This document shows, piece after piece, positions 37,666 to 49,356 of a DNA stretch of 64,000 nucleotides. Position numbers and translations under genes: made by a program. The stretch's first letter is position 1, and the number at the start of each line of letters is the position of its first letter. The DNA is from Xiphophorus maculatus. Lineage: Eukaryota; Chordata; Actinopteri; Cyprinodontiformes; Poeciliidae. The stretch is from NCBI RefSeq assembly GCF_002775205.1, contig NC_036462.1, positions 32,281,084 through 32,345,083 on the forward strand, read 5' to 3'. The notes below the pieces were generated by a model. That model was not told where the DNA came from and ran no database searches. It worked only from the letters and a program-made list of their open reading frames with translations.

Positions 37666-37850
37666 AGTTCTAAAGGCCAGCTCAGTCCTCCTCTGTAGTA
37701 ACTGACAGTTCCACCATGTTGTAGTTCTGACATTCAGCTCAGAACTCTTTTGTAGGCACTCAGTGTCCGCCATGTTGTAGTTCTAACCTTCAGTCATTGT
37801 AGTTCTAAAGAGCAGTTCAGAGAGGCAGACTAAATTCTATGTCTATTTTG

Positions 37851-37884
37851 AGTCTAACTGACACTGTTTTGTGTCAGTTAGACT
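37851..37884. repeat. Perfect hairpin, 14-bp arms
   Basis: Arms AGTCTAACTGACAC and GTGTCAGTTAGACT with a 6-base loop. Confidence 0.9.
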
Positions 37885-38083
37885 TTTGTTTTGAGTTAAA
37901 TTTGGCTCGTTTTTTGTTAATTATGTCGCCACAGTTACTCGAAATGCCAACAAAAGTAATAGCTCCCCTCACGGGATTGAGCCGCACGTTTTGATATATA
38001 TATTGTGAGGGGGCATGCAGCGGTACGAGCCGCATTAACGGTAGTAGGAAGCGGCAGTTATTTTGAGGTGTAGAACAATAGGT

Positions 38084-38136
38084 GCCTGCCATGCAATGCA
38101 TAGGGATTGCATCCCTATGCATTGCTATGGGCAGGC
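38084..38136. repeat. Near-perfect hairpin, about 23-bp arms
   Basis: The left arm GCCTGCCATGCAATGCATAG and right arm CTATGCATTGCTATGGGCAG pair with two small bulges. Confidence 0.85.
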
Positions 38137-39030
38137 CCCAACTAGAACTATATTGTGCTTTTATAAAACTAACTTTGTTTTTCTCTTCATTAATCTATTT
38201 AATAACCCTTTGAACTGATGTGAAATAGATATTTTTTTTCTCAACACAAGCAGTTTACGTCAGCCTTCGGCAAATTACGGCACGCCATATTCCTCCTGGC
38301 GGCGCTTACGCTAGTCTGCAAAAAGGCAACAAAACGTTTAGAATTAGTTGGTTGTTCAATAATAATAATTTTTTGAAAACTAATGCGTATTCATTACCCA
38401 ATAGATGTATACATAATCACAATACAATACTCTGGTTAATTTTTAGGTGCAGAATTCAAAATGGTCAAAGTATGAAAAGTTAAAACTACTACTATAGAAA
38501 CCAAACAATATTCAACTAATAAAAACTAAACGTTCAACTAATAATAACTAATGAAAACTAGCAAACACATCAAATGCTGACTAAAACTAACCTAATTATA
38601 CAAACAAAAAGTCACAATGAAATAAAACTAAACTGCAACGAAAAAACCCAAACTATTAAAACCCTGATAAAAAATTTTCCAATCACACAAACTTAAGGAA
38701 ATTGGTCCTGATCATTCGGCACACTCCTAATTTTAAAGATCTCTGTTTGGTAAAAATTGTAAAAATGAACATTTTACCACCTGGCATTTTTAGAGTTATC
38801 TGACTTAATCCTGTACTCCACAAACCCCAACTGGTGTTGATTGAACAGGTTCCTCTATCACTGCATCACCTTCCTTCAATGTGGGAATCTTGTGGGGGCA
38901 ACACTTCTATCAGACGGTGCTGCTGAACTGACTCGCAGTGACACCACTTAACGTTCGAAATAAACGCTTTAATGTCTGATTGTGTGTCTGGTGTGTGTTT
39001 TCTTATTTTTCTTTTTCCTCAGTAAGCGAC

Positions 39031-39237
39031 ATGGACAACTCTGTCACCCTGTGGCAGTTCCTACTCCAGCTCCTGTTGGACTCCAGCAACGAGCAGCTCA
39101 TCTGCTGGACCAATGAGGAAGGAGAGTTCAAGCTGCTGCAGGCCGAGGAGGTGGCCCGGCTTTGGGGAGCCCGCAAGAACAAGCCCAACATGAACTACGA
39201 CAAGCTCAGCAGGGCGCTGAGGTACTACTATGACAAG
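39031..39237 (+). CDS. elk4: elk4 coding exon 1 (ETS domain, first part)
   Basis: The start ATG at 39031 lies eight bases after acceptor TTTTTCCTCAG; the family start MD-x-x-[VI][10 protein letters not shown] fits exactly. An upstream in-frame ATG at 38980 is intronic. Ends in phase 0 at donor GTATGC after RYYYDK, residue 69. Confidence 0.97.
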
Positions 39238-42200
39238 GTATGCTCCGGTGACCTCTGACCTCTACACAGGAGCTGGTCAATCAGGGAAGTTTCATGCCAA
39301 AGAGAAAAAAAATCCCACAAATCGTCTCATGACCATTTAGGAGTTTACGCTTAAAATGTGTGGAAATACTCTGATCCTATTTGTTCACAGCAACAAGAAA
39401 GGAATGGCAGCTTGTATACAGTTGAGACCAGAAGTTTACATACACGTCATCCACCTTTCTTCTTCTTCTCACTGCCTGTAGTTCAGTCAGACCAAACGTC
39501 AGAATTACCTAAATTATTTCTGTTTTTTAAATGTCTGTTTTAGAATATCCATCCATCCATTTTCTAACATCTTTGTCCCTAGTGGGGTCGGTAGGGGTGC
39601 TGGTATCTATCTCCAGCAAACGTTTCGGGTGAGAGGCGGGGTTCACCCTGGACAGGTCGTCAGTCTGTCCAGGGCAACACAGAGAGATACAGGAAAAGAC
39701 CAGTTTACCTGACAGTCATGTTTTTGGACTGTGGGAGGAAGCCGGAGAACCCAGAGAGAACTCACGCATGCACAGGGAGAACATGCAGAAAGACCCCGGG
39801 CCAGGAATCAGACCTTCTTGCTGCAAGGCAACAGCTCTACCAATTGCGCCACTGTGCAGCCCTGTTTTAGAATAATTTATTCATTAATGTCTTCAAAATC
39901 AGACAGTTATGTTAGTTATATATTGGTATCAATGAGGGTTAATTGAAATATTTAACTTCAGACAGGGAGAAAAAAGTTTATGCGTCTTTTTATTTGGTGT
40001 ATGTAAACTTCTGGTTTCTGCTGTATGTAATTCGTTTGGATTACATACAAATTCCAAGTAGTGCATAAATGTGAAGTGAAAGGAAATCATATTTTTTTTA
40101 TTTTCTATAAATAAAAAGCAGAAAAAGTTGGTTGGACTTGCTTTCAGTCAGTACAGCTGCAGCTGTTTGGGTCTTCACTTTGTTTAAATATCCAGAAGGA
40201 AACTGACATTTTTCTCCAAAACAGCTCTGGGTCAGTCAGATTGAAGAGTGTTTGTGAAGATCATTAGTTTAACCACTTATTCTCAATTAGATTTTGGTCT
40301 GGCCTTTGACTGGGCCATTCTAAATTGTAAGTATGCTTTGATCTTAATTTGTCGTTTAGGATCGAACGTGAACGTCTGGCACATATTCAACTCTTTCACG
40401 GCCTTCAAGTGGTTTTCCTCCAGCATTGCCTCTTATTTACCTCCATCCGTCTTCCTGTCCAGAGTGAAGTAGAGCGTTAAGGAGGAGCAGCAAAAGCAAA
40501 TGAGGTGGATTAGCAGAGATTAATATCAAAAGATAACACATCTAATATAAAGGTGAATGTAGTTCTCACTGCAGAGTAGAGATGCAAATCTTTCAGTTGT
40601 AGCGATTTGATTCAGTCTTTTAGGGTCACAATTCGAATCAAACAATATTTATTTTAGAACAAACTTTTTCTGTTCAAATGTTCTGGAGTTTCTGCTTAAA
40701 CAAAACTAATGCATTTAGTTAAAACAGATCTCTTTGGTTTCATAGTGTATCAAATTCCATCAGTTAAGACTTAAACAAAAATAGTTTTGTGCATAAAATT
40801 CTGTAACTTAAATTACCACTATTAGGCTACACTTGTAGTAATTATCAATATAAGGTTACATTGCACTGGAGCTGATGTCAATCATTTGTTTTTTGGATAA
40901 TTAAAGTGAACGACACAAAAAATTAAACATACACAGAAAACCCCATTAAAAAGATGGAAATATATACAATATATACAGGTTTAATATGCACAAGGTTTGT
41001 TTAAGATGCATAAATAGACAGTGACAGGTCAGCTTATCTGCCTGGCTTTTTCTTAAATTAAAAAAAAATCAAAGAATTATTCAAAATACTTATGTGGGTG
41101 ATACAGTCTTCTACAGTGGCCTAGTGGACATGTGATTCGATATGCACTATGCTCACAAACAAGAGTGGCAAAGATGCAAACTTACAAATTTTAACATCTT
41201 TTTTTTTTTGTGTATTTTGAATCAATTCAGAATTCCCAACACTAGGAATTGTGATTCTCTATAGAATAAATTTTTTTCTTGCACCACTAGTGCAGAGAAA
41301 TTCTAAAGTAAATAGCTCTGTAGACTGGTGCCCACCCTGCCTGTGGTTTGACCCTGTGGGCGTTGAGCCATGCTACTCTGGGACGTCTGTGGCTTTGGGC
41401 TTGGTGCAGACAGGAAGCACCCAGCTGCCCCACACAGAGGGCGGTGCTGCCGACTCACTCTGCTCCGTCTGTTCTGTCTCGTAGAACATCATAAAGAAGG
41501 TGAACGGCCAGAAGTTCGTCTACCGCTTTGTGTCCTACCCCGACATCCTGAAGGGAGACGCCGCTGCCCGGATGGATGGGGGGGACGATGGAGCAGGCGG
41601 AGTCCTCCCTGCTGTTGCTAAGAGGTTGGACGGTGCTATGCTGGAGGCGGAGTCTGACGACCGCTCCAAGGCGGGGTCGGGTCTGGCCGCTCTGGGCTCC
41701 AGCACCAAGCAGTCCAACAGAAACGACTACATCCACTCCGGCCTCTACACTTCGTTTCATCTCAACTCCCTGCACAACGGCCGGCAGCTCTTCAAGTCCA
41801 TCAAGGTGGAGAACCCTGCAGAGAAGCTGGCTGAGCGGAGGGCCGCCTCCCAACAGAGCCAGGAGACCCCCCCTCTGCTGCAGGCGCCTCCAGCAGCCGC
41901 TCCGCCATCGGTCATCAAGTTCGGAAACAGCCCGCCAAAGCTGCTCGCCATGCCGCCTCCTCCAGTCGCCATAGAGACCACCTTGAGCGGCTTGGACTCC
42001 CTGCAGGCTCCACCTCACAGGGCCGGACTCGTCAGCACACACTCCTCGCTGCATCCCCAGTCCGTCTACTCGCTGGAGCACAGCCGGCAGTCAGAACCTG
42101 GCCTGGGCCTACCGGACCTGGACGCGGCACGGGAGGCCGCTCAGGAGGGAAACATGACCAACAGTGACGGCGAGTCAGGGGGCTCTGGGTCCACAGAACC

Positions 42201-45200
42201 GGCTGCTCTGGAGACACCAGAGACCCAGCCACACGACAAGGTCAGTACACTGCTGCAGCCATCTCTACATCTTTCTACACTGGACAGAGCATTTATCAAA
42301 TTATTTATCATTTATCCTGATTAGCTTCTTATAAGACTTTTGGTTTATAGTTCTTACAGTAAATTCAAATCATTGATGGGAAAAAAGGTAAAACTGTAAA
42401 AAAAAACATTGTTAAACCCCTGAAAACTGTTTGTATTGTTGGGATTGTTAGGGAGGTACGGATCTACTTTTTTCACGTCCGATACCAATACAAGGTTCAG
42501 TATCGGCTGATCCTGATCTAATATAGAAAAAATATAGAAAAACAGCTGAATTAAAGTAAAATGTTTCTTTTTTGCTAACTGCACCAGTACAGCACACTTG
42601 AACATACAAATAGCTTCATACGCTTGGTCAAACATGTAAAAACAAAACAACTTTAATTTATTCAGTCAGTATAACAGCCAATGTAAAATAAATAATAAAG
42701 CATGATGTCACTCAGAGCACAAAGTATAGAATTAGACTGAATAGATCTGACCTTTTACATCAGGCACATTGTCACTGATAACCAATCTAGATCATTTTTC
42801 AATATCGGGACCGAAACAGATATTAATATCAGATTGGTGCATCTCTAATTGTTAGCTTTACTATTTTCTCCACTGTTTGTTCAGTGAAAGTATCTATAAA
42901 CTTGGAAGTATATGTGCAGTTTAGTGTTATAAATCACACATCTTTACCACGCCTGGTGTCCTCTTCATGTGTGGTGTCCTGAAGAGGCGCATTACAATAA
43001 AGTTTTTCAAGAGCACTACTTGTTTGTGCCATGCAGTCACAGCCATACAGTTACCTAAAAAAAGTGGTAAATAGTTTTTACTCTCACTTTTATCATTATA
43101 ACAGTTCCACAGAATATCGTGATAAATCTAAATCCATATTGGCCAACTTCTAGATTAAAATAACAGATTAATGTTGACCGTATTTATGAGTTTGTTTAAA
43201 CCAGCAGATCTTCCTATGTGACTGTCACAGCTGTCACAGTGTGACCCGTGTTTTTAAAGGAACCTGTTGTGTGTCCAGCAGGTGGATGGCGGCATCAGCG
43301 TGTTTATAGACGAGCCCGGCCTGGTGGACACTGAGACCAGTTCGTCCTCGGTGAACAGCAACACCGCGGGAAGCGCTCAGGCTCTGGGAAAAACTCGTAA
43401 ACCGCCAAAGGTCCTGCAGCTCAGTCCGCCCGCTCTGCTCGTCACCACGTCCGAGTTCTCCCCCATGAACCTGTGCAGCCCCTCGCTGCCCACTGCCTCA
43501 CTCACACCAGCAATGCTCCAGGTGAGACGCCTCTATACTGCCACATTGCCATGTTTATCACATTACAGCCGATGTCAGTGTGCAGTGTCTCCGAATGCAC
43601 CGATTACAGTTTTGCTGATCCCAATGTTGGCAGATACCGATTTTTTATTCTTTTTTTTTTTTTTGTCAGAAAGGTTTTCACCATTTTGCAGAGGTAGATC
43701 AAATTTACCACTTCTTTTTGAAAAGTGCTGAGGACAAAGCCACTGCACTCCATAGATCTTTAAGTTAAATGTTTGTGAAGACTTTTGGAAGATGTTGAGT
43801 CAGACAGAATAAAATGAAGTTGGACATTTTCTATAACTTAGTACCGTACATCTGCCTAGTTCTATATTTTTTTGTTTTTCTGAGTACTTGTTGTTTTCTG
43901 TGATAATTGAATTTATAAATGTGGAAACAAAACAGACGGGTAAATTAAAGCAAACTACCAGACTGGTTTCTGCTGGTGTAAAGTTGCAGAGTGATCAGCA
44001 TAGAGGTTGAGCTGGCACCATGTCAGTGTTTGTTCTCCATGACCTGCTTCTGTTGCATCTGTTCTTCCTGTCGCAGCTCCTGCTGCACAAAGTAGAACAG
44101 AGACGCAAGGCGACAGCAGAACCTCTCAGCAAACCTCTGAGCTCAGGCTGGAAAAAACAAACAAATCTGTTTGAAGTTAAAAATATAATAAAGAGCAAAC
44201 TGCTGAAAATCCGTGAATACTTTAAAAACGCTCATAACTCCCGATTTTAAAATATCAAACACCAAATATACATTAATATTAATATTCAGACATCTTTCAA
44301 CTGCTTGACATCTAAATGAAGACAAGTCGGCACCCTTTTCCGACAATTAATTTCAAAATGCAGCCTGTTAATAGTTTTCTTATGATTATTATTCAAACGA
44401 AAACAAAAACAACAACATGACTTTGAATGTGTTTTTATTTTAACTCATAATCTAAACCCACTTTAAAGTGTGTTCCAAATAGTTCCTAGCCAAATGTGAC
44501 TGTAAGAAGGTGACGCTGCAGCTCCCAGGTGAGCAGCAGGGGGCAGTAGAGCTGCAGTAAAGTCTCCTTGTTGTTGGCTGTTTAACTGTTGGTGGTGGCA
44601 CTGTGCGTCAGAGTGGATTAGATCTGCTTGTTCAGGTCAGACTTGGTCATGGCTTCCAGCTCAAGCTCCCTGTCGGCTCACATATGGAAAGGACCACCAT
44701 TTAGCTGTCTCTGTCGTTTGCCTGTGATGGTCTTTAAAGATGAAACTCTTATTTTTTGAAGCATCAACACAAAACATAACGAAGAAAAGACAAATCTGGA
44801 AATTCTGGGTTAATTTCAGTTGATATGATCATCACATTATTCAGCAATAAGTATCACAATTTTATGGTTTTCCGATATTTTGCATGATTTTTGTTTCACC
44901 TAACGATAATTCTTGCTTTTCAACCCTGTATTACACTGTAGAAAGTTGGAATAACAACTTTTCTATCTTTTGTTGCTGCTTCTTTTCACAAGATGCTCTG
45001 AAGAAACGGATATTTCTCACAAATGTTTTTTTTTGTTGTTGTCACATTTCCTCCGCAAACAGGTTTGAAGGTGCTAAACCTTTGTTTTCACTACCAAATT
45101 TTCCTCTCCTCATCTTCCACTCTCCACACAGGAACCTTCACAGTTGGACCTCCGCTGTGAGTTTGGAGGAGGAGGCGGCAAAATGTGGTCCTAGTTGGAA

Positions 45201-46732
45201 AAACTAGAAAAACAGTTTAGAAAAAAGGTTTCAGACGCCTATAATCTGCGAATGGATGATATACATTTTAGTCTGAGGAAGACACCTTGTCTGATTTTAC
45301 AATTAGGCTTAAAATTTTATTTTTTGATAAAGCTTTTAGTTAGGCTGGGTTAGGTTACCCTGAGTTACGTCTGTAGCTGTGCTGCTATAGGTCGTACAGA
45401 CCTGCAGCGGTTAGATGTTAGATACTAACTAGAACATAACATGCCATTTCTTGCAAATGTGAAACTTTACTCAACTAAAATTTTACAAAACAGTTAAGTA
45501 AATTACCGCTTTAGAATTTGTCCAGAAAAGTTCATTTAAGGGAAGCAAAGTGTGCTAAGCATTTTCAAAGTTAGTGAAAATGCTAAAGAGCTAACAAAAA
45601 ATAAATAAATACATTAGCTCTGCTATTAGCTGATTAGTAGAATACTGTGCCCCACTTCAAATGGAAGACAGTTCCAAATCCACTGGCCCATTTCTGTCCT
45701 AGAGTGGATCAGGACACTCTAGGACAGGACACAGAAAAGTGACAGTGGCCTGCGCTGACCCGCTGACCTTATATGTCCTCACCTTGGACTTTCTATATTA
45801 GGTTCTGCCTCAGAGCCGGTCCCAACCCTGCTGGTCCTTAGGAGACAGACCAGTAGCATATTCTGTGCCAGCTGTTGCTCCATTGATATAATGGCGTTTT
45901 ACAGCAATCATTTACAACAAGCTATGAGCGCTGACATTTTTATGAGGAGGATAAACATCCTAGAGCAGGGCAGCCGATAGCAAGACTCATTAAGCTGCTG
46001 ATATTAATCTGACAGCCTGTGGCTTCAATAAGCTGGTTTATTTAATAAAATCCAAATAAACCATGATAGAGTTTTATGGTTGTACCGATTGCAGTTTTCT
46101 GACCTGACCTGCCGAATCAGATTTTGTGTGTGTGAGAAAATTTGCTAAAAAATAGTGACAACGTTGCTAAGTTGGCAACAGTGGGGTGACTGTTGCTAAC
46201 CGTGGATGTACAGATGTGACCTGGTGGGTGAAAAAAGGGAAGAGTGGCAGATTTTCCAGCCTCTGCGGAGCTAGATAAGGTCATATTGTGCATGTAAGTG
46301 TTGGCTGATCTCCCAAAATGGATGAAATCGGTGCAGCACTGTAATGTAAAGTTTGTGGTCGAAGTGAATCTGTTTTCAGGTTGGTAGATTATGTTGCAGA
46401 ACCTGCTTTAACTGTCTGTTTATGTCCCTCCCAGACTCCAACCCTCCTGCTGACTCCCAGTCCTCTGCTGTCCAACATCCACTTCTGGAGTACGCTCAGT
46501 CCTGTCGCTCCCCTCAGCCCAGCCACCAGACGTCAGGGAGCCCACCTGTTCCAGGTGGGTGTGTGGAACCAGCTCTACTTCCTGTTTCTCTCCGCTCTAA
46601 AGCTTAACACCATCATTTCCGTCTCTGTCGCAGTTCCCATCGGTCCTGAACTCCCAGTTCCAGATCCCAGTCCAGAGCCTGGATGGGACCAACACACCCG
46701 GACCCATTTCCCCAGACCCCCAGAAAACGTAG
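39031..46732 (+). CDS. elk4: ETS transcription factor ELK4 (SAP-1), ternary complex factor
   Basis: Five coding exons (39031-39237, 41485-42240, 43282-43521, 46435-46554, 46634-46732) give 473 residues; human ELK4 has about 431. Residues 5-88 form the ETS DNA-binding domain ([20 protein letters not shown], then [17 protein letters not shown]). The B-box that binds SRF is at about 147-168 ([14 protein letters not shown]), followed by [11 protein letters not shown], which is ELK4-like rather than ELK1 or ELK3. A basic docking-like RKPPKVLQL lies at 360-368. The C-terminal activation box has [14 protein letters not shown] with Ser-Pro sites S423 and S429, and the ERK-docking FQFP at 440-443. ELK4 acts in the nucleus with SRF at serum response elements and is switched on by ERK. 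It is tail-to-tail with mfsd4a. Confidence 0.97.
39419..40023. mobile_element. Tc1-type MITE split by a SINE
   Basis: Terminal repeats CAGTTGAGACCAGAAGTTTA (left) and TAAACTTCTGGTTTCTGCTG (right), about 28 bases with few mismatches, flanked by TA (39417-39418 and 40024-40025). They resemble the ends of the Sleeping Beauty group of Tc1 elements. Without the SINE the MITE is about 280 bases. Confidence 0.85.
39548..39861 (-). mobile_element. tRNA-derived SINE with 13-bp target duplication
   Basis: Flanked by perfect 13-base copies CTGTTTTAGAATA (39535-39547 and 39862-39874). Read on the minus strand it begins GGCTGCACAGTGGCGCAATT with an A-box-like TGGCGCAATTGG; the B box is worn by a small deletion. 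The tail ends in ATGG repeats. This marks RNA polymerase III-type retroposition by LINE machinery. Confidence 0.9.
41485..42240 (+). CDS. elk4: elk4 coding exon 2 (end of ETS domain, SRF-binding B-box)
   Basis: Acceptor CTGTCTCGTAG, then [19 protein letters not shown] closes the ETS domain. The exon also holds the B-box, a Pro-rich stretch ([19 protein letters not shown]) and an acidic end. It is GC-rich and 252 codons long, longer than the human equivalent. Donor GTCAGT. Confidence 0.96.
42241..43281 (+). other. elk4: elk4 intron 3
   Basis: Contains one hAT-like MITE (42451-42846). Nothing else is recognised. Confidence 0.55.
42451..42846. mobile_element. hAT-like MITE
   Basis: The left end GGGAGGTACGGATCTAC and right end AGATTGGTGCATCTCT are related inverted ends. 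Inner blocks CAGTATCGGCTGATCC and TCAATATCGGGACCG also pair. Flanks GATTGTTA and AATTGTTA form an 8-bp duplication with one change. Confidence 0.65.
43282..43521 (+). CDS. elk4: elk4 coding exon 3
   Basis: The acceptor is a tandem CAGCAG, so the exon may begin at 43279 (adding Gln) or 43282. Encodes [11 protein letters not shown], the docking-like RKPPKVLQL, and the start of the activation box ([14 protein letters not shown]). Donor GTGAGA. Confidence 0.95.
43522..46434 (+). other. elk4: elk4 intron 4
   Basis: Large intron with a fragment of a TIR repeat at about 43590-43650 (GAATGCACCGATTACAG) and a fuller copy at 46078-46341. No extra coding exon is supported. Confidence 0.5.
46078..46341. 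mobile_element. MITE with ACCGATT ends
   Basis: Left end TGGTTGTACCGATTGCAG and right end GAAATCGGTGCAGCACTG are inverted copies of the common fish end GGTGCACCGATT. No coding sequence. Confidence 0.55.
46435..46554 (+). CDS. elk4: elk4 coding exon 4 (activation box)
   Basis: Acceptor TGTCCCTCCCAG. Encodes [20 protein letters not shown] and [20 protein letters not shown], the core of the C-box phosphorylated by MAP kinases in this family. Ends between FQ and FP of the ERK-docking motif. Confidence 0.97.
46634..46732 (+). CDS. elk4: elk4 last coding exon
   Basis: Acceptor TCTCTGTCGCAG. Encodes [18 protein letters not shown], then [12 protein letters not shown] and stop TAG at 46730-46732, the same C-terminal ending as ELK4 of mammals. 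Confidence 0.97.
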   Translation, partial: FPSVLNSQFQIPVQSLDGTNTPGPISPDPQKT

Positions 46733-47669
46733 ACGCAGCCCACGCCTGTGTGTGGCGGACGGATGAGGCTGCAGCGTTCGCTTGGTCTTGTGGTATTCAC
46801 GCCCTCAGGACCTTTTTCTGTTCGCCATCCTGATGCATTTTGTCTGGCTTATTTTGGGATCACAGCAGATGAAAAGGAGAGAGGGATTTCCATGGTAACC
46901 AAACTGGACACAATCTGCTTCACACCTAATGGGATTCCAGCTATGGCTTTGCTGCCAGACTGGTTCTTCTGACCTGAGTAGACTCGGGTCGTTTGTTGCT
47001 CCAACCTGATCATACACCTGCCTCAGCTGCTCACTACCCGACCCACGCCACCTCCACCCTTCTGTCTTATTCTGACTTGTGGCCATAATCCAAACTGGAC
47101 CTTAAGTTATGCTTTGCAGATGTTTTAACACTCCTTTCACACTTTTTTCTAGGATCGAATCCCAACATTCAGTGTGTTTTATTTGGATTGGATCTCAGAG
47201 AGTGAAAGGAGTGTTTGTTTTAATGAAACTTATGTGGACACCCTGACAGTCATGTTGACCTGTTTTGCCTTCTGTAGGGAAGAAAGAGAAGCCATACAGC
47301 ATTTTTAGCCACAGGGGGCAACCAACCAGCAGTTGTTCTCTCTCTGTCATGGATCACTAGTGTCATTGGCTTGTTGGGGAGGGAAACCAGAGAACGGAAA
47401 CAGAGGGAAGCGGCTCGTTTGTTAGTGAGTGAGCTTTTCTTTTTATCATCACCAGCTGATCTTTAAAACATTGTTTAGAAATGAGAAAGCAAGAAAAAAA
47501 AAGATCCCTATGATTTTGTGAAAAAATTAATACCATAAAAAACTCCTTTTGATGCTCGCTATTTGTGGAAATCCTGAGCAGTTGTTTGTTGCATCTTTAT
47601 AGATCCAGTTAAGAACCTTAGAAGCATTTTGTTTAAATTCAAATTAAAAACATATTTTGTTAAATCTCC

Positions 47670-48215
47670 AGTAGCAGTCAGACTTGCAACAAATCTAGAA
47701 AATCCTCTGAATAAAGACAGTTGTTGCATGGCATCTTATGACTGTAATGACATGCTAGCAGCTAAATATCCAGGGACAAAGACAATATTCCACAGTAACA
47801 TGTCCTGGATGACATCATCAGTAGTTACCAAACACTGCTAATCCACCTCATTTGCTTTGGCCACTCCCCTTTAACTCTCTGCCTGTCCGTATGGTTACCA
47901 GGCTGAGCAGAGAGATGTTGGAGGATGGTTTGAACTTCCTGTTCCTCTCTCTGCCCTGCATCATGAAGCTTCCTCTTCAACGCCGCTTGGAATTATTGTA
48001 GCTTTTACGATGCTAATCAGTTGCTCCTAGTCGGGAAAAACAGTGCATTGTTGCCACGGCTACGCATCCTAGCTGTCCACAAGTAAAAAAAGCAAGAGTA
48101 ATTGAACAATAATGCAACACCTCAACCAAAAGGATTAACAAAAGTGTAGAAGAAGAAATGAGAGCTAGCGTAGCTCCTGCTGCCACCACCAGTGGCACTG
48201 ATCTAGAATTAGTTT
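47670..48215 (+). repeat. Dispersed repeat family, copy A
   Basis: Shares AGCAGTCAGACTTGCAAC, CAGTTGTTGC, GACATGCTAGCAGCT and ACAGTAACATGTCCTGGATG with copies at 52045-52310 and 58975-59320. Family not recognised. Confidence 0.6.
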
Positions 48216-48941
48216 GATTGCAGTTCAGCACTGGACATCCCTGCATACATGTAGTATTTAGTACTTGGTTATTGCTTCAGTATCTGTTTAGTGACATGCA
48301 TATTTGTACAACTCCACATTCATTCAATCTGTCCTGTGAACGTCTACCTTCTTGTCAGCAGATGCTGCCGTCTTCCCTCTGTTTCCACTTTAAAAAGCTC
48401 CAAACAAAACGGCTGGAATTGAAGCCGAGACTGTTGATGGCTTTTTTTAATTGTTTTTTTTGTATGTTATCTTTTAACCACAAATAGCAATACCTTTGCT
48501 TGCCCAACAGTCAGCCAAAACATTATGACCTCTTTCTCCTGCTGAGCTGGAAATGCACCGAGCAGTCAGCCGGAATCAGGTCTGCTCAAGACACTAGAGG
48601 CATTCTTCAGTGTGGAAGTTCTTACTGTGGGAAGCAAGAAAGCGTTAAAAGCGACTTAGATGTAAATGTATCGTCGGCCGTTTATTCAGGCTGATATTTT
48701 CAACAGATGATAGGAAAGCTAAACATATTACTGAAAAGTTGTTCTCTTATATTTTTTCCTAAGGTTTTATTCTCCAAATTTAAACAGCCACCACTCACAG
48801 AAAACATTTTATTTGCTGTTTCTCTTCTTTTTTTAATCGGAATTGACTAAAATGACACAGAAATGTCCAACAGCGGAGCATCATTTGTGTGGAGGCCAGT
48901 TTGTAGCTTAAAGTTGCTTCTCAACTTTAATGCTTAAAATC

Positions 48942-49040
48942 CAAGGTGTCAAACTCGAGGCTCGTGGGCCAAATCTGGCCCACTCTAACTATTTATATGG
49001 CCCCTCTTATCTCAAGATGGCCACATAAATCAGATTATTT
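48942..49040 (+). mobile_element. hAT end fragment
   Basis: AAGGTGTCAAACTCGAGGCT, then GGGCCAAATCTGGCCCACTC resembles the left end of the hAT at 30004. The right end is not found. Confidence 0.5.
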
Positions 49041-49356
49041 TTTTATCTACATTGTCAAATTACATCAAAGATTAAAAGTTGATTTAATTTTAAGAAGTAA
49101 AGCGATAATATTCTAATAGTTCCTTAATAGGTAATTTTATCAATAAATTTAATCAAAGATGCAACTATTATTTGAGTTATTGATTATTCTGACGGTTAAA
49201 CTTTTATACAATATTAGGAATATATATATAAGGAGCTTATAAGAGCATTTCTTTAGAGAATGCAGATCATTTGTAGCAAAAGATGAATCTGTAACTAAAA
49301 ATACTTTTAATATCAACATGTAAAAAAACTCGGGCGATTCTGCTTGACTTGACAAC

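Larger units (their letters stand above)
35702..39022 (+). other. elk4: elk4 intron 1
   Basis: Large intron with a TG repeat (36195-36218), a region rich in GCTAAT words (36590-37060), hairpins, a 129-bp tandem array (37171-37665) and further hairpins up to 38136. No coding sequence. Confidence 0.55.
39238..41484 (+). other. elk4: elk4 intron 2 with nested repeats
   Basis: Contains a Tc1-type MITE (39419-40023) split by a SINE, then a repeat with AGATTTTGGTCTGGCCTTTG near 40290 that also appears near 19745. The rest shows no signal. Confidence 0.55.

Noticed and set aside
38980-39030. Upstream in-frame ATG of elk4
   Set aside because: It lies in the pyrimidine tract before the acceptor; the family start at 39031 fits exactly.
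39845-39861. Possible tRNA gene
   Set aside because: The A-box-like sequence belongs to a SINE head; the cloverleaf is incomplete and the B box is damaged.
43267-43731. Open frame continuing past the elk4 exon ending at 43521
   Set aside because: The extension crosses a good donor (CAG|GTGAGA) and then a T-run of intron sequence.
44884-45207. Possible extra elk4 exon in intron 4
   Set aside because: The frame has no ELK-like sequence and the elk4 exons on both sides already join in phase.
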